64,000 nucleotides of DNA, from assembly GCA_002118135.1 (NCBI GenBank), contig BDIU01000058.1, positions 186,001 through 250,000 of the forward strand. The letters are read 5' to 3'. Of the stretch, positions 1 to 10,748 are shown one piece after another. Position 1 is the stretch's first letter. The number at the start of each line of letters is the position of its first letter. The notes beneath the pieces were generated by a model. That model was not told the DNA's origin and made no database searches. It saw nothing but the letters and a program-made list of their open reading frames with translations. Source of the stretch: Trebouxia sp. TZW2008 (taxonomy: Eukaryota; Chlorophyta; Trebouxiophyceae; Trebouxiales; Trebouxiaceae). A program made the position numbers and the translations under genes.

Positions 1-386
1 TCAATCACTCGCACTGGTCTTGCAATGTAGACACAGTTGAACAAGTTTCAACAAAACAACAACACCAACACCAACATCAATACAAATGCTACAGTACACA
101 TGCTGAACATTATTTTGACTGCTTACCAGGCTCTGCATAAATCAAGTACCCCTACTGCAATACTCCTGCTGCATGCCATCAACACGCCAGTACACGACCA
201 GTTAATCCCCAACAACACAAAGCCTGATTTTGATCCTCCTGACCAGTGCGACGGTCACTCCTCTTCAGCGAATCTGGCTCGTCCGTACACACAATCACCA
301 ACAAACACGAATCCCCCAACACCCACACCAACACCATACTGTGTCGTTTTGCTGTGCTGCAGTAGTGTGAGTTGTATCAGCAGCAT
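1..386. other. 3' flank of the phosphodiesterase gene, no gene seen
   Basis: Low-complexity AAC/ACC-rich sequence (about 50-100 and 300-340). The plus-strand reading frame here encodes mostly Asn/Thr/Pro and matches no family I know. It is probably 3' UTR and spacer of the minus-strand gene whose stop codon lies at 387-389. Confidence 0.4.
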
Positions 387-3300
387 CTATGCTGGCAAAT
401 CCGCCAGATCTGTGTTGTTTTCCCAGTGCGCGTAATTAGCAAGCACACCATCCAGCATTGGTTTTGCATCCTCAAACAGGTCAACCATGCTTCTGAAAAG
501 TGGGATGCCGACAATGCTGAAAAAACCCAACTGAGAGCGGGTCATGCCGCCTTGTTGACTCCGGTCCATAAGGGGACTCACAGGTAGGCTACCTGCTTTC
601 TCCTTGTCTCCCTACAGTCAAAAATGCAGTCATAAGCATGCACCATGCAGAAGATTGCTGGAAATGCTACAGATGCTCTACATGTACGCTGATACTGCTT
701 TCACTTGCATGATACTGCTGTGTAACAAAATGAGCTCCCAACCAAACAGCGGCAGCGTAACAAAAGGCAGTGAGGACCTGTCTGAAGAACTCCTCCTCCA
801 GCTGAAACGCCCATCGGCGATGCGTCCTTGGAGGCGCGGCTAAGTGACCGATGTCAGCACATTTCAGCACCATCTGCAGTCAAAATTCGACTCTCAGCAT
901 TTTGCCATGCGCACCAACTGCTGAAAAGGCTTTGTGATGTTTGGCTTGGTATAAGCAGCTAGCTGATGCATGCACTTGGCGTGGTCCATGTCTGCACATG
1001 ACTATATTTGAGGGTTTAGGGTTTATAGGGCCCATAGTCTGCACATGACAATCATGCCAAATGACATGCTATCTCCTTGCTTTGGAGTCTGTGTGCAGAC
1101 AATACGCAACTGCATGTTGAGCCACATGGTCACTAAGGAAGAGGATGATTGCTGCAACTGTCAACTGCAGATGTGCACACATGCAACACGCTTCAAAGCG
1201 CTGTCATGGATGCACTTCAACTCAAGCCAAGACCATTCGTTAGCAGCTGCTGCCTCCACATCAAAAGCTTCCTGCATCAGCCTTACATCGACAACAGCTA
1301 CAGTTATAGATGCATTGTTTGATGCTCTTTATGCCCTTTACAAACGAAAATTGAAACATGGCTGCATGGTTTGTAATGTACAAGACTGTTGAGCTTTGCG
1401 TAGTGTACTATGGTCTTGTCTTCAGCTTTGATGGTATCCCAGTCAATAGGTGAGTGGTCTGTTGACAGTGTTGACGTCAGATCACTTGACTGATGTCGTG
1501 TACATCATGCATGTTGACGTGAATCACTTGAGCTATCGATGATCAAAGCTTACTTGATGTACAAGTGTTTTGTCTTCAGCTTTGATGGTGTCCCAGTCGA
1601 TGGGTGAGTGGTCTGTTGGCAGTGTTGACGTCACATCACTGCCTCCAGGCCTCTTGAAAGCAGCCTGGCAAAACAGCAACAACTTGGTGATGTTATCTCA
1701 AATTTAGATTTTTAAGTTCAGAGACGTCAACAGCGCATGGCCATTTATTTTTGGGCTGTTCTGGCAACAGTAGCCTAAGTTTGCTGCTCTGTGCTTACAC
1801 CTGCTTGCCTCAAAGAGCACTGTACGCAGCTGTACAACTCATTTGTAGAGCTGTGCACAACGCATGCCATAGTAAAGCACAGCACAGCACAGCATGCAAC
1901 ATTGTATAGCACGGCATGACACAGCACCACACAACATGGCATGCAGCATGGTAGAGCATGGCACAGCGCAGCACAGCAGGCAGCATGGCACAGCAAAGCA
2001 TGCACAGCATAGCCACGACCAGTTGAATTATTGCAGCTGATCAGACCTGAAACCGTGACGTGATGTCAAAGTGCTTCTTCATGTCAGTGCCCAACACTTG
2101 ACTGATGCACATTGTCCGTACATCCTTCACATGATCTGACATGCGTGTCTGCCCTGGCTGCAGGTCACAAAGCTAATGGAATTCAGGTATGTCACATGTG
2201 CATCATATGTTCCATTTAGTAGTTGGCTGTAAGTGTAAACAACGTCCTGCAACCACATGACATCTGCAGATAGCATAGCGCAGTTATAATCACATAAAAA
2301 AACACTCCGTTAGACTGCTGGGATTGCTGAGACGTGGGCCTGACAGACAGACAAACGGGTAAATAGACAGACAGGTTGACAGGCACACAATACAGACAGG
2401 CAAATGAAAGATTGCTGAAGAACATCAGTACTGGTTACAGAATCAGCCGCAATTGCTTTTAAATTGTGGTGCTTGTGTTGGGCAGGCAGGCTGGAAACCA
2501 GGGAAGCAGACGCAGACAGGCACATTGAGACCTACTGGCAGGCACAAACACAGAGAGGGATGCATTGAGACTTACTGGCAGGTATCGGTATTCTGGCTGT
2601 AAAAGCACCCTGACTGCAGCTGCATGGTGATGATTTTCTAGAGGGGATTGGTCATTGTATGTAATGGCCAATGGATGCGCTGTCTTGATCTGCACAAGAG
2701 CAGAATAGCACACTTTTGACTGTGAAGGTGTGACAGCAAGTTCTCAACCATCAGTACGATTTTCCAGGCAAGACAGAGATCAACAACAGGATTTGCAGTC
2801 TTGATATGGAGGCAAGCAATCTGTCATGTTTAGCTTGCCAGGTATGGGTGAAGAAGTCAGCATTATCATTGCGATCTTGCAGACAGGAAAGAGATCAACA
2901 GAACCCCAGTTGCCGATGATTGAACAGGCAGACAGGCAAAATGTCAACTTGATGCAGGAACAAATGACTGAATGATACAGACAAACAAAAGGCCAAATTG
3001 ATGCAGGGACACATAATATTCCATGATCAAAACCAAACTTTCACTGTATCTTACCAGGAAGTCATTATTGAGACCGCCATGCTCGTAGTCATGCACCAGG
3101 GCTGAGAAGTAAGTCGCAAGGTGCTGCTGCCTGGTCATTGCTTGGCTCTTCATGACACCACCATGACACATCAGCATGTGAGTCATCTGTACCACTGACG
3201 CCACATGTATGCTGCAGCAAAGACACAAAGATTGTGGAAGCAGAAGCAGAATTATGTTACATGACAAGCCACCCAGTGCATGCCAGCAGATCAGGTTGTT

Positions 3301-5608
3301 GGTTGCTGCACTGCAATATGCTGCAGCAATACAAGACATGCTGATGCACCAAAAGGAGTTGGACAGAGCATGGCAGCAGATCAGATTGGTCAGTCATGAC
3401 TCTTCAGTGTGTCGACGTTCATTGAAGTCAGTGCTCAAATAAGCAGTCTTGAAACTTCTCGTCTTTTGTGATTGGGGTTTGATGCATCATAGCCTTGCTT
3501 CAACTTGCAAAACCAGCAATACTGGCATTGCAATTGACAATTGAGGTGCTCATCACAATGCAGAGCATGACAGTCACATATAACCATAACAAATGCGCAA
3601 GGCTTCATTGAAACTAATGCCAATAAACACAATCTCAGCGTTTCTTACCTGTTGTGATAGGGGTTTGACGCATCATAGCCTTGCTCAATCTTGCGTGCAT
3701 ACGCTGCAAATTTGGCGCTGTCTGCAACCAGCTCAACCTGTGCGTCAACTCTTTGGGCTAGGTAGCAGTAGAGCAGCGACAGCGTATAGCCTGGTGTTGC
3801 CTCAGCAAACCCAAATATGTCAAATGCCCAATTGTTTTCGGCGTCCTGCAAAAGCAAACACCTCATGAAACAAGCCTCAAGAAAGAATGGCAAGAGAGAG
3901 AAAACCAAAAAAAGCAAGGGTAACAGAAGTATGACGTCAGGGATTCCTACAACAGAACAGCCTCTGTGCACAGAAGCTCCCTGGAACTTGTCCACTCTCT
4001 ACAGTCCAGAATGCAATCTGTCTCACTCACATGCATCAATCCTCAGGGATACAAATGTGCTTGCATTGATAGAGAATTTGGGAGTCCAAAACAGCGTGTG
4101 TGAAGCCTATGCTTCATAGCTGAGTGACATACCTTGAGCCAGCGTTCTATTTCAGGCGTGACAGGACATGGAACAAAATCCACATTTCTGTCTCGGAAGG
4201 GAACCACTGCACTTGCCCCTGCAGCCGCTGCTGCTATGGGAGCTGATGTAAAAGCTGAGGTAGAAGCTGATGTAGAAGCTGATGCGGAAGCTGATGTTGA
4301 AGCTGATGACAGGCTCCTTCTATCATTTTCCCCGCCAGTGCCCTTGTCATCACCTTCAGCCGCAGCTGCTGAGGGAGCTGCTGAGGGAGCTGATGTAGAA
4401 GCTGATGTGGAAGCTGGTGACAGGCTGCTTCTGCTATTCTGCCCAACGGTGCCCTTGTCACCACCTTCAGCAGCAGCAGCTGTGGAAGCTGATGTGGAAG
4501 CTGCTGAGTCTGCATCTGCAGCAGCTGCTGCTGAAGGTGAAGCTTCTGCTGTACTGCTAGCAACGTCTGATACTGCTGCGCCTGTTGCAGTACTAACAGC
4601 ACCAGCAAATGTAACAGAGCTTTCCAAATCTGATGTTGAAATGCTGCTGTCTGTCCTGTCTGGGCGCATTGAACTCTTACGCCGCATCTCGAGGGATCCC
4701 CTCCTTGCATTTGATTTGCTAGACGCCAGTGGCGTATTGCCGCCCTGTCATGGAAAGCAGCTTGTGTTCAGTTGATCATACACTATGACAAGCTTGTGTT
4801 CAGTTTCAAATTGTCAAGAGCATCATGCTGCAATTCATGCATTTCAGCAGCATCAGTATGCATGGAGACAACTGTCAAGTTTGCTGTAGATAGCAGAATG
4901 GGCTCGGCTGCTACATGAAGCAATGCAGGAATGCTGCGTGCTCTGCTGAAGCTCAATTGTCTCTGCAGAAATGCCTTGGTCTCAAAAGGACTGTCAAGAA
5001 AACACGCAGCAGCATTTTGGAGTTTCAGAGATTTTTTTTGGCCAGGCCTTGTGCAAAATGTCTGCTTGCACATGCACTTTTGTCTTTGTGCTTGCAAACA
5101 AGAAGCAAGACAGGGGCCTGACCTGCAGCAGCTGCAGCACAGCCTGCCGTGCTTCTGCTTGCATGCACACAAGATGAGGCAGGGGTCTGACCTGAAGAAG
5201 TTGCAGCATGGACTGTCCAACTTCTGTATGTTGTACAGCTATGTCTGTGTTTCTGATGAATTGTTTGAGACACCTTTGTGGCATTTCTTTGAGAGACTGT
5301 GTTTCAAATGCAGCCATACTGTCAATGTGTCAAACTTGTTCCATGGCCTCCCAACTGAGGAGTAAGAGGCTTAGGTGGTATGGACATGCCTGCAGGATGC
5401 TAGACACTAGGTTGCCTAAGGTCATGTTGTTTGGTCAAGTCAAGGGATCAAATCCTCCAGGTCGCCCAAGGCAGATCTGGAATGACATTGTTTTGTCTGA
5501 CTTTCAACAGTTGAACATAAGGTGTCCATATCGCGGCGCTCAAGACAAGCCTGCCTGGCGAGATAGGACTTGTGCCACACATACCTAGCAGTATATGCTG
5601 AAACATGA

Positions 5609-5659
<51 letters not shown>

Positions 5660-8600
5660 CATTATTAAATTCTGTATTCATGCATGCAAAAAGAAGCAAG
5701 GAAGCAACATGCAGCAGTTGCAGCGTGCAAGAGAGAGGCAAGGGTCTGACCTGAAGAAGTTGCAGCATGGACTGTCCAACTTCTGTGTCCATGGCGTCAT
5801 CCTTAAGCAGCTGCTCTTCAAGTCCCACAGGCTGCCGCAAATCTGTGTTGGACACCTTGAGCAGATCATATAGCTCAAGCGCCGCTTGCACTTTTGGCAT
5901 CCCACCCTGAAAAGCAGGATATGCAGCTTTGATGGTCTGTTGAGAAACAGTGAAAGCAAATCCATGTTTGCAGTTGTCAGCAGATTGTACGATTCATGGG
6001 CTGATTGCACCTTTGGCATCCCACCCTGTAGAAAGTACGGCTTTTGAGTATCCAAGCTTGGACACATACAAATTTGCAGATCTGTTCTGTTCAAAGGAAT
6101 TGCAGATCTGTGTCAGAAACTTTGAGCATGTCGTACAGCTCAAGAATCTTTGCACCTCTAGCATTCCACCCTGAGCATCAGCAGACACAGCTGTTTGCTT
6201 GCTCAAAGGTTGCTTGTCTGTTTTCTGTCAATGGGTGTGTCCGTGTCAGAGCTGTTCTTGCCCGTGGCAATCCTATCATGCAGCAAAACACTGGAAAGTG
6301 TTGACAATGCTGTCATGCAGCAAATTTCACAGTAAGACTGGCTGAATCAATCAAAGCACAGGCACAGCACATTTGTTAGTATAGGAGATAGGTACTGACC
6401 GTGATGATGCCTTGCAAGAACTTCATGGTTTTGTCAATAGGCGTGTCTGCATCAAAGCTGCTGTTGCCTGTGTCAATCCTATCATGCAAGATGGCATCCA
6501 GCTGCTCAGCCAGGTTGTCTGCTGCTTGCTGCAACTTGGCCTTTTCCTGCTCTGTTGCCAAAGCATCCTGCTCTAACTCCTGGTTATGCCTGTGATCATC
6601 AAACCAGAGAGCATATATTGAAAAAGATAAATAGGATATATTACATGAGGATACAGGCAAGCAAGTGTGAGAGTATCTGTGCCAAATTGTCAGCTGCAAT
6701 CTAGCTTTCTCCTGCTCTATTGCCAAAGCATCCTGCTCTAGCTCCTGGTCATGCCTGTGATCATGGAATCAGATGTCATTTGGTGGTTTTCATGCAAAGG
6801 TTTATCATGTTCAAATGCAGCTAAGCAAGATGGCATCAAGCTGCTCTGCCAGGTCGTCTGCTGCCTGCTGCAGTTTGGCCTTTTCCTGCTCAGTTGCCAA
6901 AGCATCCTGCTCCAACTCCTGATTGTGCTCGCAACAAAGATATGCAATGCAACGCTTGCAATGATGGACATTCCACATAAGAACGAAATGCCAGTCATTG
7001 GTGCAAATTTCAACAATCAAAGGCATGCTGCCTCGTGCTGCTTTGACAACTGTCTGCTGAAGCTTGTTCCTGGTAACTATGTGACACATGTAAAATGCTG
7101 CCAACCCTGCTTCTGCCATATCCTACTTGTAGGATCACATGATTATGCCTGCTGTCCTGACCTGCTGACTGTCGACTGGCCAGGTCACATTCCTGGACAG
7201 TAGCCTGCATGCTTGCATGTGCATACAGGGGAGATCTGTGCATGCGGGCAAGAGAAGGAGTGTGCACGCATGCTGAAACAGCACATCCTACAGCCGTCCA
7301 AGCACTCATGCACAGTTACTTGTTTGCAATCGTGGCATTGCAACAGAGTTTGCTGAGCTCACCTTTGCCTGCAGGGACAGCTGCATCTCGTGTTGCTTCT
7401 GCTGGGTGATACTGTAGCAGATCAAGCGCTCATGCCAATGCTTGCAGATGCAACACTGTGATGACACAGGACTGAGCTGACCTTTGCAAAGCCTCTTGCT
7501 GCAAGGACAGCTGCATCTCATACTGCTTCTGCTGGGTGATGTTGTACCGCTGAACCAAGACTGCAGGCTGTTTCTCCACAGGATCCTGCATCACAGCATG
7601 CAGCTTTATGCATCTGGCTACTGGGCAACCTCTGACAGCCAACTTGATGGAAGTACAAGCAGACAATTGCTTTGACAGCCTTTTCTGTTCAAATCCGACA
7701 TCATGTATGTCGAGCAGGCGGAACGAGGGGGGGGGGGGAGGCAATTTGAGGTCAGTTCCAACGCTGTCTGCTGAAGAAAAAGGTCACAGCTATTTTGAAG
7801 CACAGTGGAATACATGCACACGGAAACACATGCCCTTGCATGGCTCACCATCATGGGTGACATCTCAATCATGGCCCACTTGCTTCTGCCATCCTTCTTG
7901 CTGATGTAGGGCTGCACGTGACGGTGCCTCTCTAGCTGTAGCTCAAAGATGGCATGCACAGCCTCATCATATGCTGCCTCAGCCTCTTCTTCCCCCCCTG
8001 CACAGGCAAAGTCACACAGCACTTGCTGTGTATGCACGCAACATCGCATGACAAACTGCATGAACTCACAAACGTTACATCAGCTGCATGTGTACGTTGT
8101 ACAAATTCAAGAACTGTAATTCATACAGGTTATCACGCAACAATGCATTCAGGAAACTGCTATATTGTACACTGCAACAATGCATGTAGGAAACTGCTAT
8201 GTTGTACACTGCAGTCATGCATGCAAGAAATTGCTATATTGTAGACTGCAAACAGCAGGAGAGGTGACTCACCAGGATAGCCTCCAGCATCAAAGATCTT
8301 CTTTAGCGTCATGCCTTTCTCAGTAGCAGGCCCGACAAGACCTACATTTGTACATGTAGCCTTGTCTTCCTGCCATGCTCTTTCTCAGCAAACATGCAGC
8401 TGCGCAAGATGCTGCTTGTTTTGACTGAGCGGGATGTGGTGCTGGGTGGAACTTGACAGGATGGCTGCAACAGTGCAGTTCACCCCAACAATCTACTGCA
8501 GAGCTATATGCTCCACACTGGCAGCATTTGACTGCGTCAGTGTAGACATTGAAGGCTAGCAGTCAGGCGTGCAGGTGACACAATCACAATGACATCAGCT

Positions 8601-10748
8601 TGTGTGGCGGGGTCATGCACAATAGGCATCACTTGCATGTTTGACAGCATGTCCTGTCACGTGACTTATGAGTGGTGTTGTACAACTAAGCAGGCAACTG
8701 CATGGGCTACATGCAACCTGCAAAGGGTTAGCACTGCTCACCTGAATACATGCAAGCTTCAATGGCAGCTTGGTTTGCATTGAGCATCTTGCCACGGTTG
8801 CTGAACATGAAAGTATGTAGAGGGTTGATCTCATGCATGGCTGTCAGCCGCATCTCTGCTGTGTTGCTCTGAACCTCCATGACGTGCATCACGGCTGTTT
8901 CTACCACATGGGGAGACGTCTGAACCCGTATTGGCTGCAGAAGCAAATGGATCAGTTGTCAATTCAAAGTCTTGATGTGCTGAACATGAATGTGTGCAGA
9001 GGGTTGATATCATGCATGGCTGTCAGCCACATCTCTGCTGTGTTGCTTTGCACCTCCATGACGTGCATCACGGCTGTTTCTACCACATTGGGTGACGTCT
9101 GAACCCGTATCGGCTGCAGAAACCAATTGATCAGATGTACTTTCTGTGTGCATAAGGTGCATCACAGCTGTTTCTACCACATTGGCAGACGTCTGAACCC
9201 GCATTGGCTGCAGAAACCAATTGATCAGATGTACTTTTGTGTGCATCATGTGCATCACGACTGTCTCTACCACAATGGATGACGTCGAACCCGTATTGGC
9301 TGCAGAAACCAGTTGATCAATTGTACTTTGAAAGTCTATGATGAGCATCACAGCAGTTTCTACCACGTCTGACCCCATATTGGCTGCAGTAACCAGTTCA
9401 TCGCTTGTGCTTTCTGTGTCTAAGATGTGCATCACAGCTGTTTCTACCACAGTGGGAGACGTCTGAATCCGTATTGGCTGCAAGGGTGATGAGTATTGTG
9501 AATTCCTTTTGTCAGCCCGGTGTTTACAATCCGGGCTGTTGACAGCATGCACTCAGCAATAGCTGCATTCAGCTGCAATCATGTTGACAACAGCAGTGTG
9601 TGTGAATCACGCTACTTTTGATTGAACGAGCATAGCAAGAACATGCTGTTGATCAGGATGGCAGCATGAGAGGCTTGTACCTCAACAAAAGTGGCAGCAT
9701 GTCATGCACTGCGTTGGTGCACCAGAACACAGACAGCAGCATGTTTAAAGACATGCAAGCAGGCTGTGCAAGCATTTTGGAGGCAAAAGCAGGACAGTTT
9801 TGTCATGTTGGGCACACCTTGCTGTCAAGTTTTGACATACATTCAGCCTTTGGTACTCCAGAAAAGATTGGCCGCAGGAGCTTGTGTATGTCCAGCCAAG
9901 TCTGCTGATACTTGCCACCCTGTGTTCAGCAGCGACACAATCAGCTTGAAGCATTGTGTTCATTCAGTTTCAGGCAATGCATGCTGGACAGGCTCAGCAG
10001 GCCCAGCTAGGTATGTATGAAAGCACTGTTTGCGGTCATAGAAATTGAAAAGCATATTTGCATAGATGCTTCAGCTGTTCGCGACGGCAGTCTGCTGTGT
10101 GCTGCAGAACATCAGGCAGAACACCAGGCAGAACACCAATGGCTCAGCAGCACAAGCAGAAAGAACGATCTACATATGCCAACCAAGGACGGGCAGAAAG
10201 ATTGATATGCAAGTGACAAGCAATGACAAGCGCACCCGTGCAATTGACATCAGCCATTTGCGTCTGCCTGCGCGTTCCTCTTCTGTCAATTTGTTCAGCT
10301 CTTGTGAGTATTCCGCTTGACTTCTGGGTGCGCCAAAACGCCGCGCACACTCGGCATTGTGCACAACAACACGGCTCATATACCTGATACCGCCCTCGCT
10401 GCAGTGCAACAGGCAAGATTGCTTTTGCCTTGCTGTTTTTTATGAAGTGCAGCTTGATACTTGACAGCAGCAGAGTACCTGTGGGGATCCTCATACACGC
10501 CATTGACAAGTACGGCGATTGGTTTGGCCATGTCTTGCAGGATGTCCAACTCATTGAGGGACCAGACCCTTTGTGGGTCGGATCCCCCCAGGAAAGGAGC
10601 TGTTTGTACTATCTGTGGTAAAGTCACCGCTGGCGTTGAATCTACGGCTGCAAGACGACATTGTGTGAGCAACGTTGCGCAAAGTTGAGGATATCACACG
10701 CCAGCGATCACGGATCGAGAGACGCTTCAAGACAGGCTTACCCGCCAT
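387..10748 (-). CDS. PAS-domain 3',5'-cyclic nucleotide phosphodiesterase, 18 exons, 965 aa
   Basis: Hydrolyses cAMP and/or cGMP (family knowledge); presumably a soluble sensor-effector. Exons: 10742-10748, 10479-10647, 10236-10383, 9818-9919, 8742-8934, 8273-8341, 7849-7997, 7482-7585, 6400-6589, 5751-5906, 4133-4744, 3649-3845, 3055-3211, 2576-2689, 2047-2157, 1554-1652, 778-873, 387-611. They sum to 2898 nt with all phases compatible. Residues about 143-325 form a PAS-like region (FMFSNRGKMLNANQAAIEA, then YNITQQKQYEMQLSLQQEA). A coiled coil follows (QELEQDALATEQEKAKLQQ), then a Ser/Ala-rich linker (about 430-600). The PDEase domain (about 605-940) has YHNSIHVASVVQ, the signature VHDYEHGGLNN, YNDQSPLENHH, VLGTDMKKHFDI, KCADIGHLAAP and SPLMDRSQQ; the metal ligands His, His-Asp and Asp are all present. 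The first exon is only 7 nt, so the start is the least certain part. Several introns hold decayed exon copies. Confidence 0.88.
1010..1031. repeat. Short telomere-like TTTAGGG stretch inside an intron
   Basis: About two tandem units of TTTAGGG, the plant/algal-type telomere repeat, lie in the intron between the last two catalytic-domain acceptor regions. Two units can occur by chance, so this is only a weak hint of a chlorophyte-type telomere motif. Confidence 0.3.
1405..1480 (-). repeat. Downstream duplicate of phosphodiesterase exon 16
   Basis: It encodes TLSTDHSPIDWDTIKAEDKT, almost identical to TLPTDHSPIDWDTIKAEDKT in exon 16 (1554-1652). Only exon 16 is followed by a good donor (CAA|GTAAGC) that keeps frame into the ADIGH exon. 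In this copy the sequence after EDKT drifts to IVHYAKL and no donor stands at the equivalent place. It is probably a relict exon; alternative use is possible. Confidence 0.6.
1860..2005. repeat. CACAG/GCATGGCACAGC minisatellite in an intron
   Basis: Short, imperfect tandem units built on cacagcacagcatgc and gcatggcacagc. They fill most of the intron between phosphodiesterase exons 15 and 16. Cys/Leu/His-rich reading frames across it are artefacts of the repeat. Confidence 0.7.
2335..2580. repeat. CAGACAGGCA-type minisatellite in an intron
   Basis: Imperfect repeats of cagacaggca and of tgagac(c/t)tactggcaggca. The latter is a copy of the donor region of exon 14 (tgcca|gtaagtctc), repeated about 2525-2580. 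This is a small-scale case of a splice boundary duplicated into its own intron. Confidence 0.55.
3455..3515 (-). repeat. Decayed downstream copy of phosphodiesterase exon 12
   Basis: It encodes KLKQGYDASNPNHKR, matching KIEQGYDASNPYHN at the 3' end of exon 12 (3649-3845). The donor has been lost: the real exon reads AACAG|GTAAG, the copy AAAAGACGAG. Exon 12 joins directly to the SIHVASVVQ exon, so the copy is not needed for the protein. Confidence 0.7.
4953..5225 (-). repeat. Downstream copies of the 3' end of phosphodiesterase exon 10
   Basis: About 5188-5225 encodes VGQSMLQLLQ followed by a GTCAGA donor, the same as the end of exon 10 (5751-5906). A second, shorter copy (VLQLLQ plus donor) lies near 5115-5145. 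They are separated from the genuine exon by the LINE fragment and its ATT tail. Confidence 0.65.
5235..5670 (+). mobile_element. 5'-truncated LINE retrotransposon with an (ATT)n tail
   Basis: One plus-strand frame reads CGISLRDCVSNAAILSMC, then KRLRWYGHACRMLDTRLPKV and GRPRQIWNDIV, stopping at 5586-5588. This is the characteristic C-terminus of non-LTR retrotransposon reverse-transcriptase proteins (RRLRWFGHV.RM ... GRPR..W.D). About 20 nt later a run of about 20 ATT units begins (5611-5668), as expected for a 3' tail. The 5' end is missing, so it is a dead insertion. It lies antisense in an intron of the phosphodiesterase gene, between tandem copies of the exon 10 boundary. Confidence 0.8.
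5950..6175 (-). repeat. Two upstream copies of phosphodiesterase exon 10
   Basis: About 6175-6100 encodes ILELYDMLKVSDTDLQ, and about 6030-5950 encodes GMPKVQSAHESYNLLTTANM. Both resemble the start of exon 10 (GMPKVQAALELYDLLKVSNT) and are preceded by the same acceptor-like cag|ggtgg. They carry only the 5' part of the exon, and frame is lost afterwards. Confidence 0.65.
6695..6935 (-). repeat. Two upstream copies of phosphodiesterase exon 9 (coiled coil)
   Basis: One copy (about 6822-6932) encodes NQELEQDALATEQEKAKLQQ and continues to DDLAEQLDAI. A second (about 6695-6760) encodes DQELEQDALAIEQEKARLQ. The working exon (6400-6589) keeps the correct phase through the acceptor at 6590. Period about 165-170 bp. 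Confidence 0.7.
7355..7425 (-). repeat. Downstream copy of phosphodiesterase exon 8
   Basis: It encodes SITQQKQHEMQLSLQ followed by AAAG|GTGAGC. This copies the 3' part of exon 8 (NITQQKQYEMQLSLQ) with a working-looking donor. Confidence 0.65.
8140..8250. repeat. Three tandem units of about 37 bp
   Basis: The unit, roughly caggaaactgctatattgta followed by cactgcaacaatgcatg, is repeated three times with few changes in the intron between phosphodiesterase exons 6 and 7. No coding meaning seen. Confidence 0.7.
8950..9485 (-). repeat. Five upstream copies of phosphodiesterase exon 5 (PAS region)
   Basis: Copies begin after ctgcag-type acceptors at 9477, 9383, 9299, 9207 and 9113; the intact exon starts at 8934. 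Each carries PIR.QTS..VVETAVMH or a degenerate form. The copy at 9113 is longest and reaches NPLHTFMFS before failing. Spacing is 84-94 bp for the first four and 179 bp for the last. One minus-strand frame stays open through most of the array, but the exon 4 to exon 5 join is in phase only when the copies are skipped. Confidence 0.75.

Noticed and set aside
1010..1031. Telomere or chromosome end
   Set aside because: Only about two TTTAGGG units, inside an intron of a well-supported gene.
1775..2016. Cys/Leu/His-rich minus-strand frames
   Set aside because: They are translations of the CACAG/GCATGGCACAGC minisatellite in two frames at once.
4134..4775. Long plus-strand frame of Glu/Ala/Asp/Val repeats
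   Set aside because: It is the antisense of the Ser/Ala-rich linker in phosphodiesterase exon 11 (4133-4744, minus), which is flanked by good splice sites and joins in phase on both sides.
5208..5588. LINE-derived frame as an active host gene
   Set aside because: It contains only the C-terminal end of a retrotransposon protein, lacks reverse-transcriptase and endonuclease domains, and ends in an ATT tail.
7726..7740. Poly-G run as a frameshift site
   Set aside because: It lies in an intron between phosphodiesterase exons 7 and 8 and touches no coding sequence.
9010..9552. A 180-codon minus-strand frame as a separate gene
   Set aside because: It is made of degenerate copies of phosphodiesterase exon 5 plus the intron between them. 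The first codon is not a convincing start and the frame is lost before the real exon.
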